Below, one piece after another: positions 15,023 to 24,414 of a stretch of 64,000 nt of DNA (position 1 is its first letter; each line of letters starts with the position of its first letter). The position numbers and the translations under genes were made by a program. The notes beneath the pieces are model-generated. The model ran no database searches, was not told where the DNA came from, and saw only the letters and a program-made list of their open reading frames with translations. Source of the stretch: Flavobacteriales bacterium (GTDB taxonomy: Bacteria > Bacteroidota > Bacteroidia > Flavobacteriales_F > PHOS-HE28); the NCBI GenBank assembly GCA_016717305.1, contig JADKFY010000008.1:1-64000 (forward strand), written 5' to 3'.

Positions 15023-16691
15023 TCAGAAGACACGTACATCACCCAAATGGAAGCTCTGGCTGATCGGCGGGGCAATTGTTGGCGGTGGTGCGATCACCAT
15101 CTCGGCCGGCGACAGCTTTTTCGAGATCAGCAAGAACCTGGAGATCTTCACCGAACTGTACAAGGAGCTGAACATCTACTATGTGGATGATACCCAGCCC
15201 GGCAAGTTGATGAAGACCGGCATTGATGCCATGCTCAGCTCGCTGGACCCATACACCCAGTACATACCGGAGAGCGATATGGAAGATTACCGCTTCATGA
15301 CCACCGGCCAATACGGTGGCATCGGCGCGTTGATCAAGCGGCAGGATGACCATGTTTTCGTAAGCGAACCCTACGAAGGTTACCCGGCCATGAAGGCGGG
15401 TATCTGGGCGGGCGATGAGATCGTGGAAGTGGACGGTCGCAAGATCGTGGGCATGAACACGGAAGAAGTAAGCAAGTTGTTGAAGGGACAAGCCGGGAGT
15501 ACAGTGCATGTGATCACCCAGCGCAAGGGTATGGAGCCGGTAACGCACGATCTGCTCCGCGAAGAGATCAAGATCCCGGACGTTCCTTACAAGGGCATGA
15601 TCGATCCCGTTGGCAAAGTGGGCTACATCAAGCTGAACAGCTTCACCCAAACCGCTGGACAGGAAGTGCGCAATGCGATGAAGGAGTTGAAGGACGAAGG
15701 TGCCTTGAAGATCATCTTGGACCTGCGAGGAAATGGCGGTGGCTTGTTGCGCGAGGCCGTGAACATCGTGAACCTCTTCGTACCCAAGAACCAATTGGTG
15801 GTGGAAACGAAAGGGAAGATCCCCGAATGGGACAAGACCTACAAGACCTTGAGCGAGCCATTGGATGCAGAGATCCCTTTGGTGGTCTTGGTAGATGAGC
15901 AAAGTGCAAGCGCCAGCGAGATCGTTAGCGGCGCAATACAAGACCTGGACCGTGGTGTGATCGTGGGAGAGCGTACCTATGGAAAAGGATTGGTGCAACA
16001 AACCCGCGACCTCTACTACAACAGCAAGCTGAAGGTGACCGTTGCGAAATACTACATCCCCAGTGGCCGGTGCATCCAGAAGCTGGATTATTCGCACCGC
16101 GACAGTACCGGCAAGGTTTCAGAAGTTGATGAAAATGCCATCGCGGAATTCAAAACGCGGAACGGAAGGCCCGTGTTCGATGGTCGCGGGATCCTGCCCG
16201 ATGTTGATGTGATGGATCCTGAGTTGGCCAAAGTAGTCGGTGGTCTGTATGGCGAAGACCTTTTCTTCGACTTTGCAACGAACTATCGCTTGTCCCATGA
16301 TTCCATCGGACCTGCCGAGTCGTTCAAGATCAGCGATGGACTTTACCAGGAGTTCACCAGTTTCGTTAAGGACAAAAAGTTCGATTACGATACGGAGACG
16401 ATGGAAGCCTTCAAGACCTTGGAGGAAAAGGCGAAGAAGGAACGCTATTACGAGCATGCCAAGGCGCAGATGGAGGCTTTGCACAATGAAATAGCACCGG
16501 ACCGCACTGAAGAGCTGGTACGTTTCCGCGACGATATCTCGGAAGTGTTGCTCAACGAGATCGTAGGCCGGTACTATTTCCAGACGGGTCGTGCCAAGTC
16601 CGCTTTGGCGACCGATCCTTATGTGGCCAAGTCGGTTGAAATACTGAACGGTGCGAGCTACAACGAGGTCCTAACCGTGGCCAAGAAGTAG
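15015..16691 (+). CDS. C-terminal processing (S41/CtpA) protease
   Basis: A 558-residue membrane-anchored protease. ATG 15015 (MDNQKTRT) precedes one hydrophobic helix (WLIGGAIVGGGAITISA). A PDZ domain lies around residues 90-165 (AMKAGIWAGDEIVEVDG). The S41 catalytic core has LRGNGGG, the nucleophile in DEQSASASEI and the Lys in YGKGLVQ, so Ser/Lys are intact. The helical C-terminal part rich in E/K is usual for Bacteroidota family members. It likely trims periplasmic or envelope proteins. The start overlaps yidD. Confidence 0.9.
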   Translation: MDNQKTRTSPKWKLWLIGGAIVGGGAITISAGDSFFEISKNLEIFTELYKELNIYYVDDTQPGKLMKTGIDAMLSSLDPYTQYIPESDMEDYRFMTTGQYGGIGALIKRQDDHVFVSEPYEGYPAMKAGIWAGDEIVEVDGRKIVGMNTEEVSKLLKGQAGSTVHVITQRKGMEPVTHDLLREEIKIPDVPYKGMIDPVGKVGYIKLNSFTQTAGQEVRNAMKELKDEGALKIILDLRGNGGGLLREAVNIVNLFVPKNQLVVETKGKIPEWDKTYKTLSEPLDAEIPLVVLVDEQSASASEIVSGAIQDLDRGVIVGERTYGKGLVQQTRDLYYNSKLKVTVAKYYIPSGRCIQKLDYSHRDSTGKVSEVDENAIAEFKTRNGRPVFDGRGILPDVDVMDPELAKVVGGLYGEDLFFDFATNYRLSHDSIGPAESFKISDGLYQEFTSFVKDKKFDYDTETMEAFKTLEEKAKKERYYEHAKAQMEALHNEIAPDRTEELVRFRDDISEVLLNEIVGRYYFQTGRAKSALATDPYVAKSVEILNGASYNEVLTVAKK

Positions 16692-16701
16692 CAGACACGT
16701 T

Positions 16702-18276
16702 ATGATCGCGTCCGCCATGGGGCAATTGCGGAGTCGCGATCCCTTTCGCACGGTACACGTGGCCGCTTTGGCCTTGTGTGCGATCATGCTTCCGTGGAGC
16801 ACCGCTTTTCTCAGCATCGCCCAAATGCTGTTGGTGGTGAATTGGCTGGCCGAAGGAGTTGTTCGAAAGGATCTCCTTCAGCGTTTTCGAACCGGCTTGG
16901 GCTCCGCTGCCGCGCTGGTATTCATTTCATTCTTCCTGTTGCATGTGGTCGGTCTGTTGTGGACAACCGATATGGAATGGGGTTGGGACCTTGTGCGGAT
17001 CCTCTTGCCCATCATCTCGTTCACTCCGGTACTGGCGAGTGCTCGAAGGCTTTCCAAGGACGAACTGAGCACGGTACTGCTGTTGGGTGCATGGAGCGTG
17101 GTCGTTAGCACGTTGGTCAGCCTCTTCATGCGCCCGGATGCGGGTTCGGACTATCGATCACTATCGGTGTTCATCAGCCACATCCGGCTCACCTTGCTCT
17201 TGTGCTTGGCCGTGGTGGTGTTGCTGAAGGAACGGCCCGCTTTGCCATGGTTGCGGTGGGCCGGTGTTCTCGCTGCGCTCTGGAGCATCTTCTTCATCAA
17301 TAAATTGGGCAGCATCCAAGGGTTCGTGATCTTGACAACGTTGGCGTGGGTGTTTCTTTGGCGCCTGCAATTCCTCGGGAGAAAAGGACTGCGAAATGTT
17401 GTTCGGTCGATCTTGATCCTGTTGCCGATCCTCCTTCTGCTGTTCGGTATCCTTGAAGTACGCAAGCGCTACCAATTGCCTGATCCGGCGTTGGCCAACT
17501 CGTTGGAACGCACTTCGAGCGGCGACCTCTACGAGCACGACCTGACCAATCCCCAGACCGAGAACGGCACGCATGTCTGGACCTTCTTTGCCTGGCGAGA
17601 GATGTATACCGGATGGGCCGCTCGGAGTGACCGTCCAATGGATTCACTGGACGATAAGGGCAATCCGCTCCGCAGCACCTTGGCGCGGTACCTCTCCAGC
17701 AAAGGTGAACGCAAGGATAGTCTGGCGATCATGGCATTGAGCGATGTCGAGGTGCGTGCGATCGAAACAGGGGTCACCAATGTGATGCAAGGCAAGCGCA
17801 GCAAATTGCGGGAGCGGTTTGAAGAAGTCTTCTTCGAGATGGAGATCTACTACGCGTATGGTGCTGCGGACGGCCATTCCGTGGCCATGCGTTTGGAATT
17901 CCTTAGGGCGGGTTGGGCCTTGGCAAAGAGCAATTGGATCTACGGCGTTGGCACCGGCGATACCAAGATCGCATTCGAGCAGCAGTACGAGAACATGCAC
18001 ACCGCTCTCTCCAAGGAATACCAGTACCGTGCGCACAACGAATACCTCACGCTGCTGATCAGCTTCGGTGTCATCGGACTGTTGTGGGCCTTGTTCAGTT
18101 GGTGGTGGCCTGCGTGGCAACAAGGCGCGTGGCGAACATCCTATTTCATTGCTTGGGCGATCATCTTCGGGATCTCCTGCCTCTCGGACGATACGATCGA
18201 GACCCAAGCAGGTGCTACGTTCTTGGGTCTGTATTACGCGTTGTTCGTGTTCGGGGCACCGCAGCAAGAGGCGTGA
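16702..18276 (+). CDS. O-antigen ligase / polymerase family membrane protein
   Basis: A 524-residue polytopic protein with roughly ten hydrophobic helices, a large polar loop at about residues 265-400, and the Wzy_C-like region LRAGWALAKSNWIYGVGTGDTKIAF ... AHNEYLTLLISFGVIGLL; the WxxGVGTGD and HNEYLTLLxxFG patterns are characteristic of O-antigen ligases/polymerases. It should act at the periplasmic face of the inner membrane on lipid-linked sugars. It follows the S41 protease by 10 bp and is convergent with a glycosyltransferase, a plausible functional neighbour. Confidence 0.82.
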   Translation: MIASAMGQLRSRDPFRTVHVAALALCAIMLPWSTAFLSIAQMLLVVNWLAEGVVRKDLLQRFRTGLGSAAALVFISFFLLHVVGLLWTTDMEWGWDLVRILLPIISFTPVLASARRLSKDELSTVLLLGAWSVVVSTLVSLFMRPDAGSDYRSLSVFISHIRLTLLLCLAVVVLLKERPALPWLRWAGVLAALWSIFFINKLGSIQGFVILTTLAWVFLWRLQFLGRKGLRNVVRSILILLPILLLLFGILEVRKRYQLPDPALANSLERTSSGDLYEHDLTNPQTENGTHVWTFFAWREMYTGWAARSDRPMDSLDDKGNPLRSTLARYLSSKGERKDSLAIMALSDVEVRAIETGVTNVMQGKRSKLRERFEEVFFEMEIYYAYGAADGHSVAMRLEFLRAGWALAKSNWIYGVGTGDTKIAFEQQYENMHTALSKEYQYRAHNEYLTLLISFGVIGLLWALFSWWWPAWQQGAWRTSYFIAWAIIFGISCLSDDTIETQAGATFLGLYYALFVFGAPQQEA

Positions 18277-18285
18277 TCCCCGACG

Positions 18286-19041
18286 TTATTCAACGTTCCG
18301 CAGCCGCTGCAACTTCGCGTACTTCAAGTACACCCCATACGCGGAATACCAAGCGATCCTCCAGCCCGCTGCTCCATCGAGAAAGCCAAGTTGGAAGAAG
18401 AAGGTCTGAATGAATTTCACAACGGGCGAGAGGTAACGTTTGACCAGCCCGCCGCGTTTTCCAGCGGCGTTCATTTTTTGCGCATGCAGATCGCTGTACC
18501 GCTCCAATCGCTGCAAATGATCGGCAACGGAGGTGTAGGAATAGTGGAGCAGGTCGCCCTCCAGTTGAATGATCTTCGTGCCTTGGGCCAGCTGCAACTC
18601 CTCATGCACATGTGCTCCTTCCCAACGCGATCCGTGCTTCGGGAAAAGGCGGACCTTGGCATCGGGGTACCAGCCGCTGTGGTGGACCCAGTGGCCGCAA
18701 TAATTCGTCAACCGGTTCAAGCGATAGGCTCCGTTCAAGCCTGCCGTGATGCGTTTTCGAATGGATGCGATCAATTCGGGCGACAGCACTTCATCGGCAT
18801 CCAAGGAAAGGATGTAAGGACCGGTCGCTTGGTCATTTGCGAAATTCTTCTGGTCCGAATAATCGGTCCACGCACGTTCCACAACCGTTGCACCGTGTTG
18901 CGTGGCCAGCTCGCGGGTCCCGTCGGTACTTTGTGCATCCACAACGATCACCTCATCCACAAGGCCCTTGAGAGGGACAAGGCAACGGACGATATTGTGC
19001 GCCTCATTGCGCGTAATGATCACTGCGGAAATGCCCGTCAT
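18286..19041 (-). CDS. Family 2 glycosyltransferase (WaaE/KdtX-like)
   Basis: A 251-residue cytoplasmic GT-A enzyme. The N-terminus is ISAVIITRNEAHNIVRCL, with VDAQSTDGT for nucleotide binding and the metal-binding LDADEVL. The downstream HVHEEL and AGWRIAWYSAYGVYLKYAKL segments match the LPS-core glycosyltransferases of the WaaE/KdtX type. Donor and acceptor cannot be told. The gene ends 9 bp from the convergent O-antigen ligase gene, consistent with a role in surface glycans. Confidence 0.85.
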   Translation of the reverse strand: MTGISAVIITRNEAHNIVRCLVPLKGLVDEVIVVDAQSTDGTRELATQHGATVVERAWTDYSDQKNFANDQATGPYILSLDADEVLSPELIASIRKRITAGLNGAYRLNRLTNYCGHWVHHSGWYPDAKVRLFPKHGSRWEGAHVHEELQLAQGTKIIQLEGDLLHYSYTSVADHLQRLERYSDLHAQKMNAAGKRGGLVKRYLSPVVKFIQTFFFQLGFLDGAAGWRIAWYSAYGVYLKYAKLQRLRNVE

Positions 19042-19106
19042 CAGCGGCCGAAGGTAGTGGAGCGTTCCGTTGGTGGTCCCTTGGCAGGAAACAGGTCACC
19101 GCTCGT

Positions 19107-21725
19107 TCAGAGTCCGTGTACCACCATGAAGCGACCGTCCCCAATGGTCCTTCCAGCAGCAGTGATGCGGAACGTGTAAAGTCCGTTCGCCATGTCACTG
19201 GTGCGAAGTGTGTAACGATCGGTAAGTAACAAATGCGTGCCCACCAATGCTCCGGTCGCATCGTACAGTTCCATTCTCGCATTGGACGGTTGTCCATTTG
19301 CGATCTGAATGGTCAGCTCCTGATCGGCCGGTTGCGGGTACAGGTTGAACGTGTTCGAATTCCAGCTCTCCGATACGCCGGTGGATGCTGTGATATTCAC
19401 GCAATAATCCTCGATCTCCCCATAGTCGAAATCAACCGAGCAGGCATTGGTTGGCGCATTCCCGGCACGCATACCGATACGCATCCGAGTAGGACCCAAC
19501 AGTGCGCTGATCGGTATCCGAAGCGAATCGATCACGGGATCATTGCTGGCTCCTTCCGTATCGAAAACGAGTTCATCGACCCCGCCGAAAGTGCCGTCGT
19601 GATCGAGGTCGATCCAGATCCGGAACCATTCGCTGAAATTGAATCCGCTCCAGTCGGCTTCCAGTCGCATGGGGTGAGCAGCACCCACTTGCAGGTTCGT
19701 TGAAATGGACGTGTAGTTGCCATAACCGTCGTCGCTTGCCGTGGTGTTGTCGATCGTGCCGATCTGAACAATGTGGATCCATTCGTCGGATGCATTGTCG
19801 CCATTCGCCGAGCAATAGACGTTGTCGACACATGCGCCGCAACCACTGGTCCCGACCGACAGTACAGTGGACCAGTCGGAGATAACGCCATCACACAGGC
19901 TTCGCACTTGCACGGTGTAGTTCGTGCAGGGGGTAAGTGGGGCCAGGGTGATCATGTTCGTGGTGCTGCCGGGGATCACGGTCCAAACGGTGGAGCCGGA
20001 AGCCATGTAGCGCACATCAAAGGTTTCCGCAGCAAGTATGGTCGACCATTCAAGCACGACCTGTGCATCGGTCCTGGATACTTCGATGAGGTCTGCCGGC
20101 GCGTTGCAGCATCCTTCACTCGTCCATACGAATGGCGCACTGTAGACACTGGTGTCTGCTTCACAATACACGCGTACTTCAAACTCATAAGGCGTACAAC
20201 TCGACAGTCCGCTCAGCGAAAATTCCGGGGCGTTGAGAGCGAGGACTTCGGTCCATACAGAGGTTGATAGGTCCCGGTATCGGAGATCGAAAATGGTGCC
20301 CGATACGGAGCTCCAAGAAAGTGTACTGGTCGTCTCGCTGTCCGAATCGGCATTTAGACCATACGGAGCAGGACAACTTCCGCAGAGGTCCATGATGCGC
20401 TGCATGCTATTGCCCGCATTGATCCGGCCACCTGTTACCGTCTCCTCCATCAGTTCTGGCACTTGGTCAACACCATCGAAGAGCATTTGACGGATGTAAA
20501 GTGCGCCGACCGAGGGGTCATCCTTGACCAATGCCATCATGGAAGCGCACGGAGCGCTGTAAAGCAGGGCGATCACCCCAGCTGTAAGGGGTGATGCGAA
20601 GGAAGTACCGCTTGTAGTACCGTATTCACCATTGATATTCGTGGTGTACACATTCGCGCCCGGGGCACCCACATCGATCGTGGTTTGGCCGTAGCCGGAG
20701 AACGTGCGCAGGTCATCCATATTCGTTGCAGTAACACTGATCATGAAGTCACTGGGGCAGGCGGTGGGTAGATCACCATCGACATCCACGTTCCTGTTCT
20801 GATTGGTAGTGGCACCACAGTTCAAGATCCCTGCCGTACCAAGGGAATCGTACATCGCGCACCACAATGGGGCATCCTCCGGTTGTCCGCCATCCACACC
20901 CCAACTCGCATTGGTGGCGACAACGAATGCGCCGGTCGCACCGTTGGAAGCGTTGTACATGCGGCGCATCACCAAGGGATAACTATGCGATGCGATCACA
21001 CCGGCATCGTTCGCGCCGGAGTTCGACACCACCATCATCTTCACGTTCCAATTCGCGCCCGTGATACCCAATTCGTTATTCCCTTTTGCACCGATCATAC
21101 CTGCTACTTGGGTGCCATGGCCCCCGCTGTACACATCATCGTCCATGTCGATCGGGTCCCAGCCACGGAAGTCGTCCACGTATCCATTGTTGTCATCGTC
21201 AATGGAGTTGTTCGGGATCTCCGCGTGATTGTACCATGCATTGTCGATCAGGTCGTCATGGGGCAGGTTCGCCTTCTCAATAATGCACACCACAATGGTA
21301 TCGCCATCGGTGGTAACGCCGCCTGTGCTCAGGTCCCACGCCGCTTCGCTCCCGATATTCTCGTGGTGCCATTGGCTGCCATAATTGGTGTCGTTGGGCA
21401 TGTTGCGCAATTCCACCGGGTGGTTGTTCTGTGCCAGCAGCACATCCGGGTGGTTGCGTACCGCACGCAGCACCACCGCTTGTTCAACGGAATTCGGGTC
21501 GAACTGCAACAGCCAAGTCCGCATCGGTGCACTTACTTCGCTCACCACACGCAACTTCGTGCGCTCGCCGTTGATCATGGACAGATCATCCACCAATTTG
21601 CTCGCATCCACATTGGGTTGGAGCATCACCAGGATATCTCCCGGTATGAAGGCCGCTTGTTGGGCATGCGAACGGGTGAGGGAACCGAGCACAACAACGA
21701 GAGCGAATAGAAAAGTAGAGCGCAT
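19107..21725 (-). CDS. Secreted subtilisin-like (S8) protease with Fn3, GEVED and T9SS domains
   Basis: An 872-residue protein. The signal peptide ends RSHAQ. An inhibitor-like prodomain (to ~120) precedes the S8 catalytic domain (~125-400) with GGHGTQVAGM (His203), the oxyanion Asn in ATNASWG and GTSFASPLTAG (Ser375). The usual catalytic Asp motif (VxVIDTG) reads VVCIIEKAN, putting Glu150 at the Asp position. Two Fn3 domains (~445-635), a GEVED domain (~660-795, ending DYGEIEDYCV) and a type A T9SS sorting domain follow. A TACTTTTG box lies 21 bp upstream. Activity with Glu in place of Asp is uncertain. Confidence 0.85.
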   Translation of the reverse strand: MRSTFLFALVVVLGSLTRSHAQQAAFIPGDILVMLQPNVDASKLVDDLSMINGERTKLRVVSEVSAPMRTWLLQFDPNSVEQAVVLRAVRNHPDVLLAQNNHPVELRNMPNDTNYGSQWHHENIGSEAAWDLSTGGVTTDGDTIVVCIIEKANLPHDDLIDNAWYNHAEIPNNSIDDDNNGYVDDFRGWDPIDMDDDVYSGGHGTQVAGMIGAKGNNELGITGANWNVKMMVVSNSGANDAGVIASHSYPLVMRRMYNASNGATGAFVVATNASWGVDGGQPEDAPLWCAMYDSLGTAGILNCGATTNQNRNVDVDGDLPTACPSDFMISVTATNMDDLRTFSGYGQTTIDVGAPGANVYTTNINGEYGTTSGTSFASPLTAGVIALLYSAPCASMMALVKDDPSVGALYIRQMLFDGVDQVPELMEETVTGGRINAGNSMQRIMDLCGSCPAPYGLNADSDSETTSTLSWSSVSGTIFDLRYRDLSTSVWTEVLALNAPEFSLSGLSSCTPYEFEVRVYCEADTSVYSAPFVWTSEGCCNAPADLIEVSRTDAQVVLEWSTILAAETFDVRYMASGSTVWTVIPGSTTNMITLAPLTPCTNYTVQVRSLCDGVISDWSTVLSVGTSGCGACVDNVYCSANGDNASDEWIHIVQIGTIDNTTASDDGYGNYTSISTNLQVGAAHPMRLEADWSGFNFSEWFRIWIDLDHDGTFGGVDELVFDTEGASNDPVIDSLRIPISALLGPTRMRIGMRAGNAPTNACSVDFDYGEIEDYCVNITASTGVSESWNSNTFNLYPQPADQELTIQIANGQPSNARMELYDATGALVGTHLLLTDRYTLRTSDMANGLYTFRITAAGRTIGDGRFMVVHGL

Positions 21726-21745
21726 AGGTAGGGAAGGGTTACATA

Positions 21746-21753
21746 CAAAAGTA
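21746..21753 (-). promoter_or_regulatory. -7 box (TACTTTTG) upstream of the S8 protease
   Basis: An exact TAnnTTTG match on the minus strand, 21 bp before the ATG at 21725. No clear -33 partner is visible. Confidence 0.5.
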
Positions 21754-21885
21754 CGGGAAGTGGTTGTTCCCAGCCCTTTTCATGGGTTCTGATCAACGTG
21801 CTACTTGGAATGCTGAAGTGGCACGATCAGACGAGACGAGCGATCTCACTTTATCACGTCTTCGCCTCTTCACCTTCTAACCGTC

Positions 21886-21907
21886 ATCCCGGGCACCGAC
21901 CCGGGAT
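21886..21907. repeat. Dispersed hairpin: perfect 8-bp stem around CACCGA
   Basis: Positions 21886-21893 pair with 21900-21907 around the loop CACCGA. The same element, CGTCAT followed by a stem around CACCGA, recurs at 30508-30532 with compensating changes in both arms. It lies between the divergent S8 protease promoter and the murF-alr 3' end. Confidence 0.6.
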
Positions 21908-21915
21908 TCACTGTA

Positions 21916-24414
21916 TTACCCTTTCACATACACCCGCTTCACGCGCTGGGCAATGCTGGTCAACGCTTCGTAGGGAATAGTGCCGAGGTCCTTGGCATAT
22001 TCGGCAAGTCCATGTTCTCTGTTGAAGATGATCACCTCTTCCCCGGATCTGCATGGGATATCCGTAACGTCCACCATGCACATATCCATGCAAATGTTGC
22101 CGATGGTCCGAGCTTCCTTTCCGGCGATCCATACACGGCCTTGTCCATTTCCCAAGCGGCGTGAAAAACCATCGGCATAACCGATGGGCAGGATCGCGAT
22201 GCGTGTTGGGTTTTTCACGGTGGCCTGTCTTCCGTAGCCAACGGAATCACCGGTGGGAATACCCTTGATCTGCGCGATCACCGTTCGCAGTGTTGCAGTG
22301 GGCACGAGTTGTGCGGACTCTGCGGGTGTGTTCCCGATCCCGTGCAGTCCTATCCCAAGCCGGACCATATCGAAGTGGGCTTCCGGAAAACGTGAAATGC
22401 CCGCACTGTTGGCGATGTGCCGCAACGGTCGGTAGCCGAGTACCTCATCGATCGCATCGCACATCGACGCGAATCGGGCGATCTGTTGCTTCGTGAAAGC
22501 ATCCTGTTGTGGGTCTTCGCTCGCGGCCAAATGACTGAAGATCGACATGATCTTCAACGGTGCATCCTTCAGCTCGGAAAGTAGTGCGGGCAATTCGCTT
22601 TCCATAAAGCCCAAGCGGTGCATACCGGTGTCCAACTTCAAATGCACTCTGAGTGGTTTACGCAGCGTGCGGGCGAAATCGATCGCCTCGTGGAGTGAGA
22701 CTTGGTCGTAGAGCTCGGCTTCCAGATCGGAACGGTGCAAGGTCTCATGCGGCACTGGCTCCGGATTCATTACCAAGATGGGAAGGTCGATCCCGCGTTG
22801 GCGCAATTCGATCCCTTCATCCGCATAGGCCACGCCCAAATAATCCACCCGTTCGTGTGCGAACAAACGTGCCAGTTCAACCGCCCCGCTCCCGTATCCG
22901 AAGGCCTTCACCATGGCCATGATCCGCACGCGGGGAAAGGCCTCACCCCCAGCCCCTCTCCCAAGGAGAGGGGAGGAAAGCAAGGTGCGATAGAAATTCA
23001 AGTTCGTCCGAATGGCCTCCAGGTCGATCTCCAATTCTGTGCCATGCACTTGGTGTTGCCAGCGTTGAACAGCGGATTCCAAGTGCAAGCTGCGGGCGCC
23101 TTTCACCAACACAACTGCACCTCCGAAAACTGCCGGATCAACATCGCGAAGTAGGTCGTTCGTGTTCTTGAAGAATTGCGTGGTAACAGGGAACGCAGCG
23201 CGTTGTGCTGAAATTCTTGGTCCCACGGCGAAGAGCTGATCCACTCCCGCCAGGGTCAGTTGGCTAGCTACGTTGGCATAAAGCTTAGCAGGCTCCAACG
23301 CACTTTCTGCGATATCTCCGATCACCACTATGCGCTGACGCCCATGTGCGATCCGTGCCTGGTGTTCAAGCGCAATGCCGAGCGAAGCCAGGTCGTTGCT
23401 GTAGCTATCATCGATCAAGGTGCTTCCATGCAAACCTTCCATGGTGCGCAAGCGCATTTCCACCGGTTCCAATGATTGCAAACGATCATTGATCCACGAG
23501 GGCTCCTTCTGCAAATGCATCAGGACCGTAATGCAAGTGATCGCATTGTCCACGCTGGCGCGATCAGTGAACGGCACCATGAAACGATGTTGCGATCCGT
23601 TATGCAAGACCACTAGTTCAGTTGCATTGGTGAGAACCTGTTCGTTGAGCACTTGTACAAAAGCCTCTCCTGTTCGCGACCAGTTCCGAAGGACTGGAGG
23701 ATGTAGTTCGGCCATCGCATCACGAACCACTGGTTGGTCCGTGCAACAGACAACAGCCTGTGCACTTTTGAACAAGGCACATTTCTCACGGGTCTTGTCC
23801 ACATCATCGGCGAACCCTTCTCCATGCGCCGGGCCGATCGTGGTAAGCACGCCGATCGTAGGTGCGATGATCGGTGCAAGAAGCTCCATTTCACCGCGCT
23901 TGCTGATGCCTGCCTCAAAGATCCCCAAGGTGTGCGAGCCGTCCATTTCCCACACGCTTAACGGCACGCCCACTTGGCTGTTCCAACTGCCCGGACTGCG
24001 AACGATGTGCTCTTCGCTCCGTAACATTTGGTAGAGCCATTCCTTTACGATGGTCTTTCCGTTACTGCCGGTGATCCCGATCACTGGAATGGTGGAACCT
24101 TCGCGGTGCAACGCAGCAATTCGTTGCAGTGCGCCAAGTGGATCGGGCACCACTAGGAAGCACGCTCGTTCTTGCAGGTCCGGCGCAGGAGCATGCGAAA
24201 CCACGAACGCTTTCACTCCCCGTTCGATCAGTTCCGGGATGTAGGTGTGCCCATCATGTCGGTCGCCCGGCAACGCGAAGAAGAGCGTGTTCGCAGGATC
24301 AAGCGGCTTGCGCGAGTCGATGGCCAAATGCTCCACTGAAATTGGGCTCACAGCCCCGATCAATTGCGCGTTGACCATGGATGCGAGATCGCGCAAGGGG
24401 TATGCGCGTTGCAT
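21916..24414 (-). CDS. murF-alr: Bifunctional MurF ligase / alanine racemase
   Basis: An 832-residue fusion. The N-terminal half is MurF (UDP-MurNAc-tripeptide:D-Ala-D-Ala ligase) with the ATP loop GITGSNGKT, the Mg site region and DDSYSND. The C-terminal half (from ~455) is a PLP-dependent alanine racemase with Lys503 in MAMVKAFGYGSG, HLKLDTGMHRLGF and the catalytic Tyr in SVGYGRQ. The fusion supplies D-Ala and joins D-Ala-D-Ala to the cytoplasmic peptidoglycan precursor; it is known in Bacteroidota. Residues ~481-492, just before the PLP lysine strand, are encoded by a dispersed repeat (22939-22972). ATG 24414 overlaps the tdk stop. Confidence 0.93.
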   Translation of the reverse strand: MQRAYPLRDLASMVNAQLIGAVSPISVEHLAIDSRKPLDPANTLFFALPGDRHDGHTYIPELIERGVKAFVVSHAPAPDLQERACFLVVPDPLGALQRIAALHREGSTIPVIGITGSNGKTIVKEWLYQMLRSEEHIVRSPGSWNSQVGVPLSVWEMDGSHTLGIFEAGISKRGEMELLAPIIAPTIGVLTTIGPAHGEGFADDVDKTREKCALFKSAQAVVCCTDQPVVRDAMAELHPPVLRNWSRTGEAFVQVLNEQVLTNATELVVLHNGSQHRFMVPFTDRASVDNAITCITVLMHLQKEPSWINDRLQSLEPVEMRLRTMEGLHGSTLIDDSYSNDLASLGIALEHQARIAHGRQRIVVIGDIAESALEPAKLYANVASQLTLAGVDQLFAVGPRISAQRAAFPVTTQFFKNTNDLLRDVDPAVFGGAVVLVKGARSLHLESAVQRWQHQVHGTELEIDLEAIRTNLNFYRTLLSSPLLGRGAGGEAFPRVRIMAMVKAFGYGSGAVELARLFAHERVDYLGVAYADEGIELRQRGIDLPILVMNPEPVPHETLHRSDLEAELYDQVSLHEAIDFARTLRKPLRVHLKLDTGMHRLGFMESELPALLSELKDAPLKIMSIFSHLAASEDPQQDAFTKQQIARFASMCDAIDEVLGYRPLRHIANSAGISRFPEAHFDMVRLGIGLHGIGNTPAESAQLVPTATLRTVIAQIKGIPTGDSVGYGRQATVKNPTRIAILPIGYADGFSRRLGNGQGRVWIAGKEARTIGNICMDMCMVDVTDIPCRSGEEVIIFNREHGLAEYAKDLGTIPYEALTSIAQRVKRVYVKG
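22939..22972 (-). repeat. Dispersed palindromic repeat translated inside murF-alr
   Basis: On the coding strand this segment runs from CCCTCTCCTT to GGGTGAGGCC and closely matches intergenic copies at 35056-35090 and 35159-35192. It is read in frame as PLLGRGAGGEA. Family alanine racemases go almost directly from the first helix to the MAMVKA strand, so this loop looks inserted. Confidence 0.75.

Noticed and set aside
15039..16097. A 352-codon open frame on the minus strand inside the S41 protease gene
   Set aside because: It mirrors a well-supported protease gene; the translation has no recognisable domain and a His/Leu/Gln-rich composition typical of antisense frames.
20883..21710. A 275-codon plus-strand frame across the S8 protease gene
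   Set aside because: Antisense to the subtilisin domain with all its motifs; composition rich in His/Val without domain structure.
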